Below, piece by piece: positions 1 to 9,108 of a stretch of 62,921 bases of DNA. The notes beneath the pieces are model-generated. The model saw only the letters and a list, made by a program, of their open reading frames with translations, made no database searches and was not told the DNA's origin. The position numbers and the translations under genes are program-made. Within the stretch, counting starts at the first letter, position 1; every line of letters begins with the position of its first letter. The stretch is from Bacteroidales bacterium (GTDB lineage: Bacteria; Bacteroidota; Bacteroidia; Bacteroidales; UBA932). Location: the NCBI GenBank assembly GCA_015060395.1, contig SUYP01000018.1, forward strand, positions 1 through 62,921, read 5' to 3'.

Positions 1-382
1 CCATTGACCAATATTCCTCACTGCTGCCTCCCGTAGGAGTCTGGACCGTGTCTCAGTTCCAGTGTGGGGGACCTTCCTCTCAGAACCCCTAGACATCGTC
101 GCCACGGTGGGCCGTTACCCCGCCGTCTAGCTAATGTCACGCGAGCCTATCCGTTTCCGAAATTCTTTAATCACATTAAGATGCCTAAATGTGATGCTAT
201 GGGGTATTAGTCGGCGTTTCCACCGGTTATCCCCCTGAAACGGGCAAGTTGCTCACGCGTTACGCACCCTTGCGCCGGTCGCCGACAATCGTTATTGCTA
301 ACAATCTCGCTGCCCCTCGACTTGCATGTGTTAAGCCTGCCGCTAGCGTTCATCCTGAGCCAGGATCAAACTCTTCATTGTA
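1..382 (-). rRNA. rrs: 16S ribosomal RNA, 5' part only
   Basis: This is the first ~380 nt of a minus-strand 16S rRNA, cut by the left edge of the window. The reverse complement shows the conserved 5' start (AGAGTTTGATCCTGGCTCAG, at about 353-372) and the ACTCCTACGGGAGGCAGCAG site near 24-43. The mature 5' end is placed at about 382 by analogy with Bacteroides 16S and may be off by a few bases. The rest of the operon lies to the left of the window. Confidence 0.97.
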
Positions 383-547
383 TAATCTTATATTTTTCTC
401 AGCTTGTCCTGACACTTATAATTTCACAAAGAAATTAACGCTTCTCGATAAATTGTATTTCTCGGTACTTGCTTCTTGTACTTTCCTTCAATCTTTTCAA
501 TGAACTTTTTCGTGTCCTTTCAAGAGGTTTTCCTCTCAAATGGGCTG
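383..547 (-). other. rrn leader (5' external transcribed region)
   Basis: This is the non-coding stretch between the 16S 5' end and the rrn promoter. It is AT-rich and has no credible ORF. A short stem-loop (AGAGG / CCTCT around a TTTT loop, about 523-536) lies just downstream of the predicted transcription start. The remainder probably includes the strand that pairs with the 3' side of 16S for RNase III processing, but that partner is outside the window. Confidence 0.6.
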
Positions 548-578
548 CAAAGATACGGACTTTTTTTTAACCTCCAAA
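548..578 (-). promoter_or_regulatory. rrn operon promoter (Bacteroidota type)
   Basis: On the minus strand a TTTG box (575-578) is followed after exactly 19 nt by TATCTTTG (548-555). This matches the Bacteroidota sigma-70 consensus (-33 TTTG, -7 TAnnTTTG). It points at the 16S gene about 165 nt away. It is one of the best promoter matches in the window and serves as the local standard for the other calls. Confidence 0.75.
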
Positions 579-608
579 TTTTTTCGCATTTTTTTTGAAT
601 ATTTTTTC

Positions 609-616
609 TACTTTTG
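609..616 (+). promoter_or_regulatory. possible -7 box for the chromate-transporter genes
   Basis: TACTTTTG fits TAnnTTTG and lies 50 nt before the ATG at 666. No TTTG is at the right distance upstream, where the DNA is mostly T runs, so the call rests on the -7 box alone. If real, it is divergent from the rrn promoter, with about 55 bp between the two -7 boxes. Confidence 0.4.
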
Positions 617-665
617 CCTCCGAAATAGTAAAAAAGCCCCAAAAGTGGGTGTAAAGACAATAAAA

Positions 666-1202
666 ATGACTTCTTACTGGCAAATTTTTCTCACGTTCGC
701 AAAGATCGGAGCTTTCACCATCGGCGGAGGCTACGCTATGCTTCCGATAATACAGAACGAGATCGTAAGAAAAGGATGGCTCAAGGAAGAAGACTTCACC
801 GATATAGTAGCACTTGCCCAATCCGCTCCCGGACTTCTGGCAGTCAACATATCCATTTTCACCGGACATAAGCTGCGCGGAACAAAGGGAAGCATAATTG
901 CCACACTAGGCAGCATACTCCCGTCATTCATCATCATCTTGGCGATTGCGATGCTGTTCTCAGGATACCAGGACAATCCGATTGTAGTAAAGATATTCAA
1001 AGGCATCAGACCAGTGACTGTTGCCCTGATCGCCGTGCCGATGATCAATATGGCAAAAAAGGCGAACAAGAAATGGTGGGCCTGGCTGCTGTCAGGAGCT
1101 GTTCTCGCCCTGGTTGCATTCCTTGACATCTCCCCTATATATATATTATTGGTGGTGATAATATCTGCAGCTGCAATTTCGTGGAGGAACACAAAGCAAT
1201 GA
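666..1202 (+). CDS. chromate transporter family protein, first half-subunit
   Basis: This is a 178-residue membrane protein of the short CHR (chromate ion transporter) family. In this family two half-length proteins from adjacent genes form the transporter; chromate export is the best-known role, but many gut homologues have no proven substrate. Visible features are the N-terminal FAKIGAFTIGGGYAMLP motif, the GWLKEEDFTDIVALAQSAPG motif and several hydrophobic helices. An in-frame ATG at 540 would overlap the rrn promoter, so the start at 666 (MTSYWQIF) is preferred. The next gene, 72 nt downstream, is the second half. Confidence 0.85.
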   Translation: MTSYWQIFLTFAKIGAFTIGGGYAMLPIIQNEIVRKGWLKEEDFTDIVALAQSAPGLLAVNISIFTGHKLRGTKGSIIATLGSILPSFIIILAIAMLFSGYQDNPIVVKIFKGIRPVTVALIAVPMINMAKKANKKWWAWLLSGAVLALVAFLDISPIYILLVVIISAAAISWRNTKQ

Positions 1203-1274
1203 CAGGTGCCCCAAAGCAGATGAGGGACAGGGAAAGGATAAGTGAGACATTAAACACAGACAAAGATTCATAAT

Positions 1275-1823
1275 ATGATTTTCATTGAGCTGTTCACTAC
1301 ATTCTTCGTGATAGGGATGTTCACGGTCGGAGGAGGATATGCGATGCTTTCGCTTATCCAGGCTCAGGTCGTGTCTGTGCACGGATGGCTTGATGAAGGA
1401 GCATTCACGGACATAGTAGCGATTTCCCAGATGACACCAGGACCAATAGGAATAAACTGTGCGACATACGTCGGATATGACGTGCTGGCAGCTACAGGAG
1501 CGAATGAGTTCGTCTGCATTCTGGGCTCGACGACGGCTACAATGGCAGTGGTGCTGCCCTCATTCATCATCGTTTTGGCTCTATGCAAGGTATATACTAA
1601 ATTTGCTGACAATAAGATATTTACAGGAGTGATGTCAGGGCTGAAGCCTGCTGTCGTGGGTATGATAGGAGCGGCGGCTGTTGTCCTGATAACACCGGAG
1701 AATTTCCCGGACTGGAAGAGTTGGATTCTTTTCGGAGCGGCATTCATAGCATCGCTTTGGGGACGGCTCAATCCTATCATAGCCATAATTGCAGGTGGAG
1801 TCGCGGGTGTACTTTTATATTAA
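1275..1823 (+). CDS. chromate transporter family protein, second half-subunit
   Basis: This 182-residue partner has the same fold and motifs as the gene before it (GMFTVGGGYAMLSLIQ near the N-terminus, then GWLDEGAFTDIVAISQMTPG). The two are diverged tandem relatives, as usual for short-chain CHR pairs. The C-terminus is hydrophobic. The stop at 1821-1823 is followed only 4 nt later by the next ATG, so the three transporter genes probably share one transcript ending at the hairpin near 3507. The substrate cannot be told from sequence. Confidence 0.85.
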   Translation: MIFIELFTTFFVIGMFTVGGGYAMLSLIQAQVVSVHGWLDEGAFTDIVAISQMTPGPIGINCATYVGYDVLAATGANEFVCILGSTTATMAVVLPSFIIVLALCKVYTKFADNKIFTGVMSGLKPAVVGMIGAAAVVLITPENFPDWKSWILFGAAFIASLWGRLNPIIAIIAGGVAGVLLY

Positions 1824-1827
1824 GGAA

Positions 1828-3492
1828 ATGGACTGGATCATAGAAATATTTACAGAACAGACTTTCATCCAGGCGATACTCGTCCTGTCGCTGATATGCG
1901 CGGTAGGGCTTATCCTGGGACAGATCAAGATCGGCGGAATCTCACTGGGAGTGACATTCGTCTTCTTTGCGGGCATAATTGCGGGACATCTAGGCCTGCA
2001 GGTCAATCCGGATATGCTCAACATCATCCAGAACTTCGGACTCATCCTGTTCATCTATGCACTTGGAGTGCAGGTGGGACCCGGCTTCTTCTCCTCTTTC
2101 AAGCAGGGAGGAGTCAAACTCAATCTTCTGGCACTGCTGCTTCTGGTTACAGGCACCGCTATGGCCCTCATAATATACTGGGCTACGGACATCACCCTTG
2201 GAGATATGATGGGACTTCTGTCCGGAGCTGTCACCAACACCCCTATGCTTGGAGCCGCTCAACAGGCTCTGCTCCAGATAGATCCAGGCAATATGGAAGG
2301 GGCCAACAATATGGCTATGGCCTGCGCTGTGGGATATCCCTTCGGCCTTATAGGAATGATCCTCTGCGTCATTCTTCTCCGCACCATTATGAAGAAGAAG
2401 ACCATCAGGAGCACCGACAGTTCTTCCGACAACACATTCGTAGCGGAATACCAGGTAAGCAATCCGGCAATCTTCGGAAAGACTATAATGTCCATCCGCA
2501 AGAACGCAGACTGTCACTTCGTGATATCGAGGATATGGAAGGACGGGAAAGTGATCGTACCGACATCCGAAACGGTCATTGAAGAAAACGAGCACCTGCT
2601 CATCATATCCGGTAAAAGCGATGTAGAGCGCGTCAAGACCCTGTTCGGGCACAAGGAAAGCACGGACTGGAACAAGAAGGGAATCGACTGGAACTCCATT
2701 GACAGCCAGCTGGTTTCCAGAAAGATACTTGTCACAAAGCCCGAATTGAACGGCGTGAAGCTAGGTTCGCTCAAGCTGAGGAACTCGTACGGAATCAACA
2801 TCACTAGAGTAAACCGTGCCGGCATTGACCTCCTCCCGTCCCGCTCGCTCAGGTTACAGCTCGGTGACAAGCTCACCATCGTAGGCGAGTCAAGGTCGAT
2901 AGAGAATGTCAGCACCATCCTCGGAAACCAGGCCAAGGAACTCGGTAACCCCAATCTTTTTGCTATATTCATCGGCATCGTGCTCGGCCTGGTCCTCGGA
3001 AGCATTCCTTTTGCATTCCCTGGAATGAGTATGCCTGTCAAGCTCGGCATAGCCGGCGGTCCGATCATCGTCGGTCTCATAATGGGTGCTTTCGGTCCGC
3101 GTATGCATATTTCCATATATATGAGCCGCAGTGCCAACCTTATGCTCAGACAGCTCGGACTTACGATATACCTTGCAGGACTCGGGCTCAGCGCAGGTGC
3201 AGGATTCTTCGAGACCGTATTCACTGCCGAAGGCCTCAAATGGGTATTCATAAGCATCGGACTTGCCGTCGTGCCAGTACTGCTGACCGCATTCATCGCT
3301 AAAAGATTCTTCAAGACAGATTATGCAGACAATGTCGGAATGCTTTGCGGAGCAATGGCTAACCCGTTTGCGCTTGAATTTGCCGATCCGGACGGAAGCG
3401 GAGAAGATCCTGCAGTTGCATACGCCACAGTATATCCGGCGAGCATCTTCCTGAGAGTCATATCGGTACAGCTTATAATGCTGATCTTTTGA
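1828..3492 (+). CDS. putative transporter of the YidE/AspT type with two RCK_C domains
   Basis: This 554-residue membrane protein is built as two related halves: about five helices, a soluble middle part, and about five more helices. That is the layout of the AspT/YidE/YbjL duplication family (aspartate:alanine exchangers and uncharacterised relatives). The middle part (about residues 200-370) resembles two TrkA-C/RCK_C regulatory domains. Glycine-rich motifs such as GLLSGAVTNTPMLGAA and LCGAMANPFALEFA occur at matching places in the halves. The start at 1828 (MDWIIEIF) is preferred over an upstream codon inside the preceding gene. Its substrate is unknown. Confidence 0.85.
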   Translation: MDWIIEIFTEQTFIQAILVLSLICAVGLILGQIKIGGISLGVTFVFFAGIIAGHLGLQVNPDMLNIIQNFGLILFIYALGVQVGPGFFSSFKQGGVKLNLLALLLLVTGTAMALIIYWATDITLGDMMGLLSGAVTNTPMLGAAQQALLQIDPGNMEGANNMAMACAVGYPFGLIGMILCVILLRTIMKKKTIRSTDSSSDNTFVAEYQVSNPAIFGKTIMSIRKNADCHFVISRIWKDGKVIVPTSETVIEENEHLLIISGKSDVERVKTLFGHKESTDWNKKGIDWNSIDSQLVSRKILVTKPELNGVKLGSLKLRNSYGINITRVNRAGIDLLPSRSLRLQLGDKLTIVGESRSIENVSTILGNQAKELGNPNLFAIFIGIVLGLVLGSIPFAFPGMSMPVKLGIAGGPIIVGLIMGAFGPRMHISIYMSRSANLMLRQLGLTIYLAGLGLSAGAGFFETVFTAEGLKWVFISIGLAVVPVLLTAFIAKRFFKTDYADNVGMLCGAMANPFALEFADPDGSGEDPAVAYATVYPASIFLRVISVQLIMLIF

Positions 3493-3506
3493 CAGCGCAC
3501 AAAAAC

Positions 3507-3536
3507 AAAGCGATTGAAATTATCAATCGCTTTTCT
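3507..3536 (+). terminator. intrinsic terminator after the transporter genes
   Basis: A perfect 10-bp stem (AAAGCGATTG / CAATCGCTTT) with a 7-nt loop is followed by TTCTT. It lies 15 nt after the stop of the YidE-type gene. Confidence 0.85.
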
Positions 3537-3571
3537 TATATTCGCGGAATAAACTGAATAACCACATAATT

Positions 3572-5902
3572 ATGAGAAGGTCTTTCTTCATCGCTGCCAT
3601 TGCAGCAGCAGTAATTTCCTGCGGCACTGCAAATGATAATACCATCAGTGTCGTTCCCTACCCTAATGAAGTAAACATCAAAGGCGGCAGCTTCGATGCA
3701 GCAGGAGCCGGATTCCACTATGCTCCGGAGCTTGACGAAGCATCAGTTAACGCCATCAAGGCATTTGCAGGGCAGCTTTCACTTGTCAGCGGAACCGAAA
3801 GTACAGTTGACGGTGATGCAGCCACCAAAGGCTTCATATTCACCCTTGACACCGCTTTGCCGGAAGAAGCTTACACTCTGGATATCAGCAAGAAGGCAGT
3901 AACTGTAAAGGCATCTTCACTCAGAGGTTTCAATTATGCGATCCAGACGATGAAGCAGATGCTTCCTGCAGAAATCTTCGGAAAGGCGAAAGCAGAAGGA
4001 AAGGAATGGACCCTTCAGTGCGCAGAGATCAACGACCAGCCACGCTTCAGCTACAGAGGTATGCATATGGACGTTTCAAGGCATTTCTTCGATATGGATA
4101 TGGTGAAGAAATATCTAGACGTGATGGAGATACACAAGCTCAACACCCTCCACTGGCATCTTACCGACGACCAGGGCTGGAGAGTGGAGATCAAGAAATA
4201 TCCTAAACTCACCGAGATCGGATCCATCCGAAAAGAGACTCTCGTCGGTCATCTGTTCAGAGGCGAAGGCGTATATGACGGGATCCCATACGGAGAAGGA
4301 TGCTGGTTCTCACAGGAGCAGGTGAAGGAGATCATAGCATACGCCGCTGCGAAAGGCATCGACATCATACCTGAAATCGACCTTCCAGGCCATATGCTTG
4401 CAGCACTCGCAGCATATCCGGAACTCGGATGTACAGGCGGACCTTACGAAGTCTGGGGACGCTGGGGCATCGCTGACGAGGTCCTCTGCGCAGGAAACGA
4501 GCAGACTATGATATTCCTTGAGAATGTGCTTGACGAGATCGCCGACCTCTTCCCTTGCGAATACGTACATATCGGAGGTGACGAGTGCCCTAAGGTATGC
4601 TGGGAAAAATGTCCTAAGTGCCAGGCCAAGATCAAGGAGCTCGGCCTTAAGGATACTGAGGAATTCAAGGCAGAGCACTACCTCCAGAGCTATGTGATGA
4701 CCAGAATGACCAACTTCCTCGAGAAGAAGGGCAAGAAGATCATCGGATGGGACGAGATCCTCGAGGGTGAAGTGGCTGATAATGCAGTGGTTATGTCCTG
4801 GAGAGGCACAGCGGGAGGCATCAAGGCCGCTCAGATGGGCCACGACGCGATTATGACCCCGAATTCTTTCTACTACCTCGACTATTATCAGTCCCTCGAC
4901 ACAGAAAAGGAGCCTCTGGCCATCGGCGGATATCTCCCTGTCGAGACCTGTTATTCATACGAGCCTTACACTGAGGAAATGACAGAAGAAGAAAGAGCCC
5001 ACATCCTCGGAGTGCAGGCCAACCTCTGGACAGAGTATATTGCCACAAACGAGCATCTTGAATATATGCTCCTCCCACGTATGGCAGCCCTCAGTGAAGT
5101 CCAGTGGTGCCAGCCGGAAAACAAGAGCTGGAAGAGATTCCTCGAGAGCGCCGACGACTTCTGCGCCATCTATGATGTAGCAGGATATAACTACGGAAAG
5201 CACATCTTCGACGTAAGAGGATCCGTAAGCGTTGAAGACGGCAAGGTGCTGGTACATCTTGAGGCTCAGGGAGATACTCCTGTAAGATACACTATCGACG
5301 GAACAGAGCCTGACGAGAATTCTACACTTTACGAAGCGCCTGTTGCCATCACAGGTGACTGCACGTTCAAGGCAAAGGCCTTCAGGCCGGGCTTGGACAG
5401 CAGACTCTACGCGAAGGAATTCAATGCCCATAAGGCAATGGCCAAGGACATCACCCTCAACACACAAGCTCACAAGAACTACTGCTCAGGCCTTCCTTAT
5501 ATCCTCATCGACGGAATGAGAGGACCTCAGGACTTCCACAGCAAGGAATGGAGCGGCTGGAGGACAGAGCCTTTCGACATTGTCCTTGATATGGCCGGCG
5601 AGACCTACAGTACACTCACCCTCAGCACTACCGTGGTGAAATATGACGACATCTTCAACCCTGCAGACATAACAGTCTATACATCAGAGGACAACAAGAA
5701 CTTCACCGAGGTAGCAAAGGCAGAATACGAGACAGAAGGTCAGAACGACCCTAACGGTCCTAAGGAATATACCCTTGAGTTCCCTGAGACATCAGCACGA
5801 TACATCAAGGTAGTTGCGAATCCGGTACCGGCCAAGCCGGAATGGCACGAAAGGCCAGGCAGCAAGGGATTCCTCTTCATCGACGAAGTCATAGTGAAGT
5901 AG
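3572..5902 (+). CDS. beta-N-acetylhexosaminidase lipoprotein, GH20
   Basis: This is a 776-residue glycoside hydrolase family 20 enzyme that removes terminal GlcNAc/GalNAc, for example from host glycans or chitin-like chains. A lipoprotein signal ends in VISC (Cys17), so it is probably anchored in the outer membrane or periplasm. Domain order is: GH20 N-terminal domain (about 25-150), catalytic barrel (about 155-510) with the Asp-Glu pair in HIGGDECP near residue 335, a chitobiase C-terminal-like segment (VRYTIDGTEPDENS), and a C-terminal F5/8-type (discoidin-like) domain. Its last 14 bases overlap the end of the convergent flippase gene. Confidence 0.93.
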   Translation: MRRSFFIAAIAAAVISCGTANDNTISVVPYPNEVNIKGGSFDAAGAGFHYAPELDEASVNAIKAFAGQLSLVSGTESTVDGDAATKGFIFTLDTALPEEAYTLDISKKAVTVKASSLRGFNYAIQTMKQMLPAEIFGKAKAEGKEWTLQCAEINDQPRFSYRGMHMDVSRHFFDMDMVKKYLDVMEIHKLNTLHWHLTDDQGWRVEIKKYPKLTEIGSIRKETLVGHLFRGEGVYDGIPYGEGCWFSQEQVKEIIAYAAAKGIDIIPEIDLPGHMLAALAAYPELGCTGGPYEVWGRWGIADEVLCAGNEQTMIFLENVLDEIADLFPCEYVHIGGDECPKVCWEKCPKCQAKIKELGLKDTEEFKAEHYLQSYVMTRMTNFLEKKGKKIIGWDEILEGEVADNAVVMSWRGTAGGIKAAQMGHDAIMTPNSFYYLDYYQSLDTEKEPLAIGGYLPVETCYSYEPYTEEMTEEERAHILGVQANLWTEYIATNEHLEYMLLPRMAALSEVQWCQPENKSWKRFLESADDFCAIYDVAGYNYGKHIFDVRGSVSVEDGKVLVHLEAQGDTPVRYTIDGTEPDENSTLYEAPVAITGDCTFKAKAFRPGLDSRLYAKEFNAHKAMAKDITLNTQAHKNYCSGLPYILIDGMRGPQDFHSKEWSGWRTEPFDIVLDMAGETYSTLTLSTTVVKYDDIFNPADITVYTSEDNKNFTEVAKAEYETEGQNDPNGPKEYTLEFPETSARYIKVVANPVPAKPEWHERPGSKGFLFIDEVIVK

Positions 5903-7397
5903 GTCTGCTTCCTTTTCTTATAGTGCGCCATACAGCGATGATATAAATCAGGATCAAAGCTGTATGCGCACTCATTTTCATTATGACAAGTCCTGCCGGA
6001 GATTGGCCGAGGACGACTCCGTCAAACGCCATCCTGTCAATCAGGACAGATATACCGTATGTCGTACCCATCAGGAGAAGAATCATAAGGAGACGGCCCC
6101 AGCGGTATGGAATCGGATAGTATTTTGCTCCGAGGACGGAGCTGATGACGAACATCACGATATAGCTGGCAAGGTGGCCGAATGCCGCTGCCCAATATGA
6201 ATATTTCGGCATAAAGAGGACAATCACGACAGCCGTGACCACCAGGCCGGAAAGGGTGATCCATATTGCCATATCAGTCTTTCCTGACAGCTTGTACCAC
6301 ATCGACACATTGAACAGCATTCCGAGTATCATATATGACAGAAGCATAATCGGAACTATGCCTACAGCCGAGCGGAACTGAGGACCGAGGATAAGGGCTA
6401 TTACATCGATGTACAATATAACTCCGAGGAACACCAGACCGCAGAAAGCCGTGAAATATTCCTGTACCGAGGCATAAAGCTGGCGGGAATCCTTCTCGCG
6501 GGCCCTACGGAAAAAGAACGGCTCGGCGGCATAACGGAACATCTGGATAAACAGATTCATTATCACAGCAAGCTTGACTGCGGCCTGATAAAGGCCGAGG
6601 GATGACCTCCAGGCATCTGCATTGGTATCGAAGAATCTGAAAAGTATCCTGTCAAGGAAGTCATTGACCACTCCCGGAAGCGCAGCCACCATAAGCGGAA
6701 GCGAATATGCAAGCATCTGCTTGAGAAGCTTAGGATCAAGCCTGAAGCTGAGTTTCGTAAAGTCAGGGATGAACAGAAGTCCGCATACGATACAGCTGAT
6801 GAAGATGGAGAAGATCACATAGCTGAAATCGGGAGTTTCAGGTATGAAATGGAGAAGCCAGCGCGCCGAATCGACATTCTTCGGGAACCAGAGGAAGAGG
6901 ATAAGGTTGGCCGCTGTCTCGGCTATTATCTTTATTGTCTTGAAAATCGCAAACTTGAGAGCTTTGTTTTCCTGGCGCAGTTTCGCGAAAAGAATGGCTG
7001 TGACAGCGTCAAGAGCCAGGATTCCTCCCATATACATTATGCAGGACTGATATCCCTCATACCCGAGCATCGAAGCTATCGGGATCGCAAAGGCTATCAT
7101 CAGAGCCAGGAATGTGGCGCTGACACAGAATACCGTGACAAACGCACTGGAATATACCTTCTTCGGATCGACGCCTTCCTTATTGGCAAAGCGGAAGCAT
7201 CCGGTCTCGAGCCCGAGCACAAGAACCACCTGAAGCACAGCTATATAAGCCATAAACTCAGTGACCACGCCATAGCTTTCCGGACTGAGAAGCCTGGTAT
7301 AAATAGGAACGAAAAGGAAATTTATGATGCGGGCGAGGATGGTGCTCAGACCATAAATCACAGTCTGCCCTGCCAATTGTTTCAACGGATTTGCCAT
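5889..7397 (-). CDS. oligosaccharide flippase family (Wzx/MATE-like) membrane protein
   Basis: This is a 502-residue polytopic protein with about 12-14 predicted helices and the typical start LKQLAGQTVIYGLSTILARI of the polysaccharide-biosynthesis/flippase family. Such proteins move lipid-linked sugar units across the inner membrane for surface polysaccharide assembly. The start at 7397 (MANPLKQL) is chosen because upstream in-frame codons run through the divergent promoter region. No glycosyltransferases lie nearby, so it may be an orphan flippase. It converges on the GH20 gene with a 14-nt overlap. Confidence 0.88.
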   Translation of the reverse strand: MANPLKQLAGQTVIYGLSTILARIINFLFVPIYTRLLSPESYGVVTEFMAYIAVLQVVLVLGLETGCFRFANKEGVDPKKVYSSAFVTVFCVSATFLALMIAFAIPIASMLGYEGYQSCIMYMGGILALDAVTAILFAKLRQENKALKFAIFKTIKIIAETAANLILFLWFPKNVDSARWLLHFIPETPDFSYVIFSIFISCIVCGLLFIPDFTKLSFRLDPKLLKQMLAYSLPLMVAALPGVVNDFLDRILFRFFDTNADAWRSSLGLYQAAVKLAVIMNLFIQMFRYAAEPFFFRRAREKDSRQLYASVQEYFTAFCGLVFLGVILYIDVIALILGPQFRSAVGIVPIMLLSYMILGMLFNVSMWYKLSGKTDMAIWITLSGLVVTAVVIVLFMPKYSYWAAAFGHLASYIVMFVISSVLGAKYYPIPYRWGRLLMILLLMGTTYGISVLIDRMAFDGVVLGQSPAGLVIMKMSAHTALILIYIIAVWRTIRKGSRPTSL

Positions 7398-7405
7398 AAT
7401 GAGGA

Positions 7406-7423
7406 CAAAAATAGTTATTTTTG
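7406..7423. promoter_or_regulatory. back-to-back divergent -7 boxes (flippase and cyclophilin genes)
   Basis: The sequence reads CAAAAATA-GT-TATTTTTG. The right half (7416-7423) is a TAnnTTTG box for the plus-strand cyclophilin gene (ATG at 7445). The left half (7406-7413) is the same box on the minus strand for the flippase (ATG at 7397). A TTTG at 7390-7393 could be the plus-strand -33 box, with 22-nt spacing. Only 2 bp separate the two -7 boxes, so both probably cannot be occupied at once. Confidence 0.6.
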
Positions 7424-7444
7424 TCGGGTTAAAGCTAAAAGGAT

Positions 7445-8185
7445 ATGAAAAGAATAATGATTCTGGCGGCGATGGCCATTCTCGCAGCATCCTGCGGCCC
7501 ACGTGGCGGCAAGGCGGCAGAGGATGAAGTACAGGCCGACAGCACAGCAACAACAAAGACAGAAATGGAAGAGAAAATCATTGAAGAACCTATCTTTGAC
7601 ATCGTGACAAGCAAAGGTACGATGAGGGTGAAGCTTTACAGCAAGACCCCTAAGCACAGAGACAACTTCGTAAAGCTCGTAAAGGAAAAATACTATGACG
7701 GCGTACGTTTCCATAGGGTGATCGAAGGCTTTATGATCCAGACCGGCGACCCATATTCAAGGGATACAGCCAAGATCGACCTTTGGGGACAGGGTGGCCC
7801 GGACTATACCGTGCCTGCCGAATTCGTCAACGAATACTGGCATAAGAAAGGTGCACTGGCTGCAGCACGCCGCGGAGATCTCGCCAATCCTACAAAAGCT
7901 TCTTCAGGATCGCAGTTCTATATCGTGCAGGATGAAAACGCCTGCCTGCATCTTGACGGCCAGTACTCGATCTTCGGAGAAGTGATCGACGGCATCGAGG
8001 TAGTTGACAGGATCGCAAGAGTCGAGACCGACCTTTACGACCGTCCGAGCCAGGATGTGTTCATCAGGACCATAAAGCCGGTGGAGCAAAAGAAGGTGGA
8101 ACAGACAGAAACTAAAGACAAAGCTCCGGAACCTGTGCAGGAAATCAAGATGGAGAACAGTCTTTTCCAAGGCAGCAAAGAGTAA
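7445..8185 (+). CDS. cyclophilin-type peptidyl-prolyl isomerase, lipoprotein
   Basis: This 246-residue protein has a lipoprotein signal ending in LAASC (Cys17), a short charged linker, then a cyclophilin domain (about 50-215). Recognisable motifs are VRFHRVIEGFMIQTGDP and SSGSQFYIVQDE. It should catalyse proline isomerisation during folding of envelope proteins. The C-terminal 30 residues are a charged, probably disordered tail. The TAA stop shares its last A with the ATG of the next gene, which suggests translational coupling. Confidence 0.92.
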   Translation: MKRIMILAAMAILAASCGPRGGKAAEDEVQADSTATTKTEMEEKIIEEPIFDIVTSKGTMRVKLYSKTPKHRDNFVKLVKEKYYDGVRFHRVIEGFMIQTGDPYSRDTAKIDLWGQGGPDYTVPAEFVNEYWHKKGALAAARRGDLANPTKASSGSQFYIVQDENACLHLDGQYSIFGEVIDGIEVVDRIARVETDLYDRPSQDVFIRTIKPVEQKKVEQTETKDKAPEPVQEIKMENSLFQGSKE

Positions 8186-8880
8186 TGGAGCTAAAAGGAC
8201 AATTCAGATGCATATTCTTCGATGCAGATGATACCCTCTGGGAAAACGAAAGATATTTCCGGGCTGCCGAGGCAAAGTTCATAGAACTGCTGGCCGACTA
8301 CACTACACCGGAAGGCGTACAGGATATGCTCTGGCGCAAGCAGGAGGACAACATTCCGTTATTCGGCTACGGTTCTAAGACCTATATGATAGGAATGACG
8401 GATGCGGCGCTGGAATTGTGCGGCGGAAGTCTCACAGAGGAAATATATTACGGTATAAAGAATATCATCACGGAACTGGCTTTCCACGAACTGCAGATCA
8501 TAGAAGGAGTGAAGGAAACCCTTGAAGCGCTGCAGGGAAAATATGAACTGATCGTGGCGACCAAGGGCGACCTGCCGGAGCAGATGGCCAAATTCAGGAA
8601 ATCCGGACTGGCACATTATTTCCATCATTGCGAAGTGATGGAAAACAAGGACGAGAAGAACTGGCTGGAGGTCGCAGCCAAGCATAATCTACATCCGGAA
8701 GAAATCCTGATGATCGGCAACTCGGTCAAGTCCGACATCGCACCGGTCGTTAATATAGGAGGACGGGCGATCCACGTTCCTCACGAAGTGGTGTGGGTGC
8801 ACGAAATGATGGATATGCCCCAGTCCGACCGGATCATCGAAGTAAAAAAGATCGCAGAGATTCTTGACTATTTGCTCTAA
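8185..8880 (+). CDS. HAD-superfamily hydrolase (YjjG-like phosphatase)
   Basis: This is a 231-residue haloacid-dehalogenase phosphatase. Motif I is FDADDTLWENE with the nucleophile and acid Asp pair, motif II lies in ATKGD, and motifs III/IV in MIGNSVKSDI. A helical cap occupies about residues 20-100. The closest style is YjjG-type nucleotidases or phosphoglycolate-phosphatase-like enzymes, but the substrate cannot be read from sequence. The start overlaps the cyclophilin stop by one base, so the two are co-expressed. Confidence 0.85.
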   Translation: MELKGQFRCIFFDADDTLWENERYFRAAEAKFIELLADYTTPEGVQDMLWRKQEDNIPLFGYGSKTYMIGMTDAALELCGGSLTEEIYYGIKNIITELAFHELQIIEGVKETLEALQGKYELIVATKGDLPEQMAKFRKSGLAHYFHHCEVMENKDEKNWLEVAAKHNLHPEEILMIGNSVKSDIAPVVNIGGRAIHVPHEVVWVHEMMDMPQSDRIIEVKKIAEILDYLL

Positions 8881-9030
8881 AGTGCAAGCTTTGTCGTTTC
8901 AGAGCATTTTTTGTTATTTCAGAACATTTTTATAATCTCGAGCAAAGTCCAGGAATCTTTTGGCACAGAATTCGCAATAAACTTACACCGAATAGTTTTT
9001 TCATAGGTTAAGTTTTAGGTTAGAATTGCG

Positions 9031-9068
9031 GAGCCCTTTCGATGCGAATCGAGAGGGCTCTATCTTTT
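9031..9068 (+). terminator. terminator after the HAD gene
   Basis: A 13-bp stem (GAGCCCTTTCGAT / ATCGAGAGGGCTC, one mismatch) with loop GCGA is followed by TATCTTTT. It lies 150 nt after the stop. The sequence between (8881-9030) holds two copies of a TTTCAGA(G/A)CATTTTT motif and nothing that looks coding. Confidence 0.75.
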
Positions 9069-9081
9069 GAAGGAAAATGAC

Positions 9082-9089
9082 TATATTTG
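9082..9089 (+). promoter_or_regulatory. -7 box upstream of menA
   Basis: TATATTTG matches TAnnTTTG and lies 20 nt before the menA start codon. No TTTG box is at the standard spacing. Confidence 0.5.
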
Positions 9090-9108
9090 CGCAAAATAAT
9101 ACATAATT

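Noticed and set aside
540..665. N-terminal extension of the first chromate-transporter gene to an ATG at 540
   Set aside because: It would overlap the rrn promoter region, lies upstream of the gene's own -7 box, and adds a sequence unlike the family N-terminus.
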